This document shows, piece by piece, positions 53,781 to 58,811 of a stretch of DNA of 58,811 nucleotides (its first letter is position 1; each line of letters starts with the position of its first letter). The translations under genes and the position numbers were made by a program. The notes under the pieces were generated by a model that had not been told where the DNA came from, did not search any database, and worked only from the letters and a program-made list of their open reading frames with translations. The stretch comes from an uncultured Pelagibacteraceae bacterium. GTDB lineage: Bacteria > Pseudomonadota > Alphaproteobacteria > Pelagibacterales > Pelagibacteraceae. The stretch is taken from NCBI GenBank assembly GCA_902525355.1, contig CABZGO010000001.1:66641-125451 (forward strand). The letters are read 5' to 3'.

Positions 53781-54697
53781 AAGTTCTTTAAATCTTCCAT
53801 ATTATTTATTGGAATTAATTTTACATTTCTATCTATTCTTTTTACTAGTCCAGACAATACTTTTCCAGGACCAATTTCAATAAATTTATCAGATCCAAGG
53901 TTTATCATATTTACAATACTTTCTCTCCAACGAACAGGTTTTTCAATTTGTTCTATTAAAAGTTTTTTAATTTCTTTTGGATCACTAGACGGTTTTGCTG
54001 TCACATTTGATACTATCATATTATTTGGAGTAGAAAATTTAATCTCATTTAAATGTTTATCCATAATTTTAGTAGCTGGACTCATTAACATACAATGAAA
54101 AGGTGCTGAAACAGGTAATTTAATATTTTTTATATTAAACTTTTTTAATTCAATGGTAAGTTTTTCTAGATCATTCAGTTTTCCACTTATAACCACTTGG
54201 CCATTTGAATTATCGTTTGCTAAAAAACAATCAAAATTATTTTTATTTATTTGAATAATTTCTTGAACTTTATCAATATTTTCACCTAATACAGCTACCA
54301 TCCCTCCTTCGTTTTTAGGTACTGCATTTTGCATCGCATTACCCCTTATTTTTAAAAGTCTTATTGTTTCTCGAAAGTTAATCACATCAGAACAAGCTAA
54401 AGCTGAATACTCACCTAAAGAATGACCAGCAAAATAATCTGCTTTTGTGATATCAAAAGATGTCTCATTTTTTATCACACTAAATATTGCAAAACTAACA
54501 AGGAAGATTGCAGGTTGTGTATTTTCTGTTTGATTTAAAATATCAGGTGGACCTTCAAAAATTATTTTTTTAATAGATAAATTTAATGTATCTTCAGCTT
54601 CTTCAAAAAGAACTTTGATATAATCAAATTTATTATATAGATCTTTGGCCATTCCAACTGATTGTGATCCTTGACCAGGAAATAAAACAGAAAACAT
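53777..54697 (-). CDS. fabD: Malonyl-CoA:ACP transacylase
   Basis: A 306-residue acyltransferase that moves malonyl from CoA to ACP. It has SVLFPGQGSQSVGM, the active serine in GHSLGEYSALA, the arginine region RGNAMQNAV and the catalytic histidine in APFHCMLM. The ATG at 54697 is preferred to the longest frame at 54712 because FabD normally starts just before the FPGQGSQ motif. It heads the fabD-fabG-acpP run and diverges from rpsF, with 84 bases between starts. Confidence 0.95.
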   Translation of the reverse strand: MFSVLFPGQGSQSVGMAKDLYNKFDYIKVLFEEAEDTLNLSIKKIIFEGPPDILNQTENTQPAIFLVSFAIFSVIKNETSFDITKADYFAGHSLGEYSALACSDVINFRETIRLLKIRGNAMQNAVPKNEGGMVAVLGENIDKVQEIIQINKNNFDCFLANDNSNGQVVISGKLNDLEKLTIELKKFNIKNIKLPVSAPFHCMLMSPATKIMDKHLNEIKFSTPNNMIVSNVTAKPSSDPKEIKKLLIEQIEKPVRWRESIVNMINLGSDKFIEIGPGKVLSGLVKRIDRNVKLIPINNMEDLKNL

Positions 54698-54781
54698 AGA
54701 AAATATAAGCAAAAACCTTATTTTTTATATTGTAATTAAAAAATTATAATAGTATATCCTCTTTTTTTTGAAAGAAATATT

Positions 54782-55129
54782 ATGAACTTTTATGAGCATA
54801 CAATTATAGCAAGGCAAGATATAAGCCCTAGCCAATTAAAACAAATAGAAGAAAAATATTCTAAAATAGTGGAAAAATTAGATGGAGATATAGTTAAATT
54901 TGAAAATTGGGGATTGATGAATTTATCATATTTAATAAAAAAAAATAAAAAAGGGAATTATATACATTTTAAAATTAAAGCTGATGGAAAGATAATTTCT
55001 GAACTTGAGAAAAACGAGAAAATTGACAAAAACTTATTAAGGTATTTAACTGTGAAAGTAAAAAAATTTGATCTTGATACCAATTACTTCAAAAGAAATG
55101 AAGAGAATGAAAACTTACAAAAAAAATAG
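54782..55129 (+). CDS. rpsF: Ribosomal protein bS6
   Basis: A 115-residue small-subunit protein that pairs with bS18 on the 30S platform. It begins [20 protein letters not shown] and includes [20 protein letters not shown] and [16 protein letters not shown], as expected for S6. It is first in rpsF-rpsR-rplI, a widely conserved order. An AT-rich region before it (TATAAT at 54745-54750) could be the -10 element of its promoter, with no clear -35. Confidence 0.96.
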   Translation: MNFYEHTIIARQDISPSQLKQIEEKYSKIVEKLDGDIVKFENWGLMNLSYLIKKNKKGNYIHFKIKADGKIISELEKNEKIDKNLLRYLTVKVKKFDLDTNYFKRNEENENLQKK

Positions 55130-55134
55130 GAGTA

Positions 55135-55404
55135 ATGAAGAAAAAAAATAACAAAAAAAAGGGTAAACAAAGTAACTTTGCTAAGCTAAGTATTTTTCAA
55201 AACCAAAAATATAAATTTAAAAAAAAATGTCCATTATCAGGGAAAGGTGCTCCGATTGTAGATTATAAAAATATAAAATTACTAAAAAGATATATATCTG
55301 AGAACGGAAAAATTTTACCTTCCAGAATTACCTCTGTTTGTCAAAAAAAACAAAGAGAATTATCTTTATCTATTAAAAGAGCACGAAATTTAGCACTACT
55401 TTAA
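55135..55404 (+). CDS. rpsR: Ribosomal protein bS18
   Basis: An 89-residue basic protein that binds bS6 on the 30S subunit. The core [20 protein letters not shown], followed by [28 protein letters not shown], identifies it (the conserved family end). The N-terminal 30 residues are a lysine-rich extension with one cysteine. It starts five bases after rpsF. Confidence 0.96.
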   Translation: MKKKNNKKKGKQSNFAKLSIFQNQKYKFKKKCPLSGKGAPIVDYKNIKLLKRYISENGKILPSRITSVCQKKQRELSLSIKRARNLALL

Positions 55405-55405
55405 A

Positions 55406-55864
55406 ATGAAAGTTATACTACTTGAAAATGTTAGAAAAATTGGATCAATTGGTGATATAATTGATGTAAAAAGAGGATTTGCAAGAAATTTCCTTATAGC
55501 AAATAAAAAAGCCTTATTTGCCTCAAAAGACAATATTAAAGAGGTTGAGAAAATCAAACAAGATTTAAATAAGAAAGATAATGACAAAAAAAAAGAAGCT
55601 AAATTAATTCATGAAAAAATAAAAAATAAACAATATGAAATTAAGAAGTTAAGTACTGAGAATAAAGAATTATATGGCTCTGTTAAACCAACAGAAATTT
55701 CAAAAGTTCTAGAGGAGGTTGATCAGGTAAGAATAAATCCATCTTTAATACAACCTTCAAAAGAAATCAAATCTATTGGAAGTTTTGAAGTTGAAATAAA
55801 TCTTCATCCAGAAGTACAAACACAAATAGTAATTAACACAATAGCTCAAGAAGACACAAAATAA
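55406..55864 (+). CDS. rplI: Ribosomal protein bL9
   Basis: A 152-residue large-subunit protein with the typical two lobes. The N-domain begins MKVILLENVRKIGSIGDIIDVKRGFARNFLI (written in two parts here: MKVILLENVRKIGSIGD and IIDVKRGFARNFLI), a long lysine-rich helix links to the C-domain, which has LYGSVKPTEI and SIGSFEVEINLHPEVQ. It starts one base after rpsR. dnaB follows 67 bases later, a common order. Confidence 0.96.
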   Translation: MKVILLENVRKIGSIGDIIDVKRGFARNFLIANKKALFASKDNIKEVEKIKQDLNKKDNDKKKEAKLIHEKIKNKQYEIKKLSTENKELYGSVKPTEISKVLEEVDQVRINPSLIQPSKEIKSIGSFEVEINLHPEVQTQIVINTIAQEDTK

Positions 55865-55931
55865 TTATACAAAGCTTTCCCCAGTAAAAATAACAATTTG
55901 TTTTTCAAAATTTATTCTGTAAATTTCTAGT

Positions 55932-57347
55932 GTGTCTCAATCACTTAATTTAATAAAAAATAAATTAGATGAGCTTCCGAACAATATTGAAGCAGAGCAA
56001 TCAGTAATCGGCTCAATATTACTCTCTAATGAAATATTTGATGAAATTAATGTTTTAATTTCTAGCAAAAATTTTTATGATCCAATGCATCAAAAGATTT
56101 ATGGTGCGATAGAAAGTCTAATATATAAAGGACTATTAGCTAACCCTATTACATTAAAAAATCACTTCGAGAATGAAAAAGATGAAATCTTTATTCCTGA
56201 ATATTTAGTAAAAATCACAAAATTTTCTACCTCCTCTAGACAAAGTATTGAATATTCAAAACTTATTTATGATCTTTATGTAAGAAGAGAATTAATTAAA
56301 ATTTCAGGTAACATAATTGATACTGCAAAACTTAATGATCTCAATAATGATGGACAACAAATTATTGAAAATTTTGAAAAATCTTTATTTGATTTAGCTG
56401 AAAAAGGATCTTTCAGTTCTTCAATTGTAAAATTTGACGAAGCAATGAGACAGACTATAGAAATGGCATCTAATGCCTATAAAAATGAGGAAGGTATTGT
56501 AGGCGTGCCGTCAGGCCTTAAAGATCTGGATGACAGATTAGGTGGTATGCATAAATCAGATTTGATCATTATTGCTGGACGCCCTTCTATGGGAAAAACA
56601 GCTTTAGCTACAAATATTGCGTTTCATGCTGCAAAAAATATTCAAGAGAAAGGAGAAAAATCTTGTATAGCTTTTTTTTCGTTGGAAATGTCATCAGAAC
56701 AATTATCCACAAGAATTTTAGCAGAACAATCTAGAATTAAATCTAACGATATAAGGCGAGGAAAAATTTCAGAAGAACAATTTGACAAATTCATAGAAAC
56801 TTCAAAAAATATTGCTGAACTACCTTTGTACATCGATGAAACTCCAGCTATATCTATCGCTGCTCTTAGTAATAGAGCCAGAAGAATTAAAAGAATTCAT
56901 GGATTAGACATGATTGTTGTTGATTATATTCAGTTAATGAAAGGAACAAGTTTTAAAGATGGAAGAGTTCAGGAAATTTCAGAAATAACTCAAGGTTTAA
57001 AAGCTCTTGCAAAGGAATTATCAGTACCTGTACTTGCACTTTCTCAATTATCTCGAGCTGTTGAGCAAAGAGATGATAAAAAACCTTTACTTTCAGATCT
57101 AAGAGAATCTGGCTCGATTGAGCAGGATGCTGACGTTGTGATGTTTGTGTTTAGAGAGTCTTATTATTTAAAAAACAAAGAGCCAAGACCTGCAACTGTT
57201 GAACACGCTGAATGGCAGGCAAAAATGAATGAAATTTCTCATTTAGCTGAGCTACTCATACTTAAGCAAAGACATGGACCAACGGGAACTATAATGCTTG
57301 AATTTGAGGAAATGTTTACAAAATTTAAAGATATTCAAAATAATTAA
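55932..57347 (+). CDS. dnaB: Replicative DNA helicase DnaB
   Basis: A 471-residue hexameric helicase. The N-terminal domain begins NNIEAEQSVIGSIL; the RecA-like C-domain has the Walker A IIAGRPSMGKTALATNIA, the Walker B region DMIVVDYIQLMKG, ALSQLSRAVEQR and SDLRESGSIEQDAD. No intein or insertion is seen. It starts with GTG at 55932; an upstream in-frame ATG is not present. It follows the ribosomal cluster rplI, as in many Alphaproteobacteria. Confidence 0.97.
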   Translation: MSQSLNLIKNKLDELPNNIEAEQSVIGSILLSNEIFDEINVLISSKNFYDPMHQKIYGAIESLIYKGLLANPITLKNHFENEKDEIFIPEYLVKITKFSTSSRQSIEYSKLIYDLYVRRELIKISGNIIDTAKLNDLNNDGQQIIENFEKSLFDLAEKGSFSSSIVKFDEAMRQTIEMASNAYKNEEGIVGVPSGLKDLDDRLGGMHKSDLIIIAGRPSMGKTALATNIAFHAAKNIQEKGEKSCIAFFSLEMSSEQLSTRILAEQSRIKSNDIRRGKISEEQFDKFIETSKNIAELPLYIDETPAISIAALSNRARRIKRIHGLDMIVVDYIQLMKGTSFKDGRVQEISEITQGLKALAKELSVPVLALSQLSRAVEQRDDKKPLLSDLRESGSIEQDADVVMFVFRESYYLKNKEPRPATVEHAEWQAKMNEISHLAELLILKQRHGPTGTIMLEFEEMFTKFKDIQNN

Positions 57348-57372
57348 TATAAATTATAAAAGCTGATATCAA

Positions 57373-58811
57373 ATGTTAGCTAATTTTTACGAAAAAAATA
57401 TTATAGAAAAACCTAAGCTAGTTTTTTCCATCCTAGTCTTAATATTAATTACATCTTTTTACTTTTCTAAAGATTTTCGCTTAGATGCAAGTTCAGAAAC
57501 TTTGTTATTAGAAAATGATCCTGATCTAAAATATCTTAATGAAATTAATGAGAGATATGGTGCTAAGGAATTTCTAGTGCTCACCTACTCCCCAAAAATT
57601 AAAATGAATTCGGAAGCGTCAATTAAAAATCTTCTCGCATTAAAAAATGAGTTAAAATCATTAAGCTGGGTTCACAATGTTGTTACACTTTTAGACATTC
57701 CTTTATTGGAGGCAACAGATGATGGTTTAATTGAACGTATTCAAAATTTTAAAACGTTAACAAGTAAGAATATAGATAAAGACCGTGGATTTAATGAAAT
57801 CTTAAATAGTCCAGTGTTTAAAAATTTTGTGATTAGCGAGGACGGAAAAACAAGTGGCATAATTGTATATATAAAACCAAATAAAATTAATAAAGAGTAT
57901 AAGACCGATAAAGAATTAGAGATTTATAAAGATAAAATTAAAAAAGAGCGACATCAAAATATTTTAGAAATAAGAGAAGTTATAAAAAATCATAACCAAA
58001 ATACACAGATTTATCTTGGGGGTATTCCAATGATAGCAGATGATATGATGACTTTTATTAAAAATGATATTGTTACGTTTGGAATTGGGGTATTACTTTT
58101 TATCATCTTAACACTTTGGTACGTATTCAGAAAAATTATTTGGATTATAATTCCTATCAGTAGCTGTTTTTTTTCGGTTGTAGTTATGACAGGTTTTCTG
58201 GGTTTGGTTGGTTGGAAAGTTACAGTAATTTCATCAAACTTTATCGCGTTAATGTTAATTCTTACAATGGCGATGAATATTCATATGAGTACTAGATTTT
58301 TGCAATTGAATAAGCAGTTTCCAGAAAAGCAAAAATTTGAAATTTTAATTTTGACAACAAGAAAAATGATTTGGCCAATATTTTATACTGTCTTAACAAC
58401 GATATGTGCTTTTATGTCATTAATATTTAGTGACATAAAACCAATTATTGATTTTGGATGGATGATGACTTTTGGACTAATAACCTCACTAACAGTTACA
58501 TTCACCCTTCTCCCTACATTATTAAGTTTTGTTCAAAACTCGAATGTTCAATTAATTGAGGATAAGGGCTCAAAAATAACAAGATATCTAGGAGTATTAT
58601 CAATAAAAAATAAAAACTACATATTTGGTTTAACTGGGTTAATTATATTTTTAAGTATATTTGGCATATCTAAATTAGAAGTTGAAAATAGTTTTATTAA
58701 TTATTTTGATAAAGATACAGAGATTTACAAAGGGATGAAATTAATAGATGAAAAGCTGGGTGGAACAACTCCGTTAGAAGTAATTTTAAAATTTCCAAAA
58801 GATGAGGATGA
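57373..58811 (+). CDS. MMPL/RND-type membrane transporter, 3' end cut by window edge
   Basis: I translated this from the ATG at 57373; 479 codons are open to the right edge. A first membrane helix lies near residues 20-35 (LVFSILVLILITSFYF), then a periplasmic domain to about residue 225. A helix cluster follows: FGIGVLLFIILTLWYVF, IIPISSCFFSVVVMTGFLG and MMTFGLITSLTVTFTLLPTL. Another loop begins after about residue 430. This is the arrangement of the MMPL/RND superfamily, first of two halves. Relatives move lipids, hopanoids or drugs; the substrate is unknown. The missing second half prevents further assignment. Confidence 0.83.
   Translation, partial: MLANFYEKNIIEKPKLVFSILVLILITSFYFSKDFRLDASSETLLLENDPDLKYLNEINERYGAKEFLVLTYSPKIKMNSEASIKNLLALKNELKSLSWVHNVVTLLDIPLLEATDDGLIERIQNFKTLTSKNIDKDRGFNEILNSPVFKNFVISEDGKTSGIIVYIKPNKINKEYKTDKELEIYKDKIKKERHQNILEIREVIKNHNQNTQIYLGGIPMIADDMMTFIKNDIVTFGIGVLLFIILTLWYVFRKIIWIIIPISSCFFSVVVMTGFLGLVGWKVTVISSNFIALMLILTMAMNIHMSTRFLQLNKQFPEKQKFEILILTTRKMIWPIFYTVLTTICAFMSLIFSDIKPIIDFGWMMTFGLITSLTVTFTLLPTLLSFVQNSNVQLIEDKGSKITRYLGVLSIKNKNYIFGLTGLIIFLSIFGISKLEVENSFINYFDKDTEIYKGMKLIDEKLGGTTPLEVILKFPKDED

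Noticed and set aside
53392-53883. 163-codon open frame opposite fabG and fabD
   Set aside because: It lies entirely over two clear genes, is rich in Phe, Ser and Leu as expected for a shadow frame of Lys/Glu-rich genes, and has no recognisable domain.
1-58811. CRISPR array, tRNA, rRNA, insertion sequence or prophage genes
   Set aside because: No regularly spaced repeats, cloverleaf sequences, transposase or integrase motifs were found by eye. A tRNA scan was not possible, so a tRNA hidden in a short gap cannot be fully excluded.

Overview
The window is a stretch of a small, very AT-rich alphaproteobacterial chromosome, most likely of the SAR11 clade (Pelagibacterales). The evidence is strong A+T bias by eye (not computed), lysine/asparagine/isoleucine-rich proteins, gene junctions that mostly overlap or abut, and alphaproteobacterial markers and gene orders: NDUFA12-type Complex I protein, DUF2155, aroQ-accB-accC, purM-purN opposite DUF2066-hdaA, lptF-lptG-lptD-surA-pdxA-rsmA, and rpsF-rpsR-rplI-dnaB. 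No tRNA, rRNA, CRISPR array, insertion sequence or prophage gene was recognised by eye. No gene-free stretch exceeds 300 bases; the longest lie beside glnA (13645-13784; 15192-15425, which holds a hairpin and a small ORF), at 21576-21705 and at 36897-37012.

Region 1 (1-12.3 kb) is the accessory part, a catabolic island. It carries three inositol genes (iolD cut by the left edge, iolE, iolG), a second Gfo/Idh/MocA dehydrogenase, a semialdehyde-type aldehyde dehydrogenase translationally coupled to an HpcH/HpaI aldolase, a PanB-like protein coupled to a DUF1907 protein (relative of vertebrate C11orf54), and a four-gene run of PanE-like reductase, two Fe(II)/2-oxoglutarate-type oxygenases and a D-2-hydroxyacid dehydrogenase. 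The PanB-like and PanE-like proteins lack residues that the pantothenate enzymes use for metal or substrate binding, so the island may hold a sugar-acid or cyclitol route not covered by the classical iol pathway. This is my main candidate for an undescribed system.

Region 2 (12.3-22.4 kb): an EamA transporter and a YbaK-type deacylase, glnA with a terminator-like hairpin and a 45-codon basic ORF, then a complete suf iron-sulfur operon (iscR-sufB-C-D-S-U-T-A, minus strand) whose promoter carries an excellent match to the E. coli type 1 IscR site.

Region 3 (22.4-41.4 kb): housekeeping genes including anmK, tyrS, a large AsmA-like protein, prfB read through a programmed +1 frameshift, a class A penicillin-binding protein, an RNase E/G without the usual Zn-link cysteines, thiS-thiG, aroQ-accB-accC, DUF2155, NDUFA12, a stand-alone TSCPD protein related to the end of NrdJ, aspS, hdaA and DUF2066.

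Region 4 (41.4-58.8 kb): purM-purN, ndk, pepA, the LPS export and outer-membrane maturation operon, rsmA, gmk, acpP-fabG-fabD, the rpsF-rpsR-rplI ribosomal cluster, dnaB, and the first part of an MMPL/RND-type membrane protein cut by the right edge. Many start codons were moved downstream from the longest open frame; the reasons are given in the entries.
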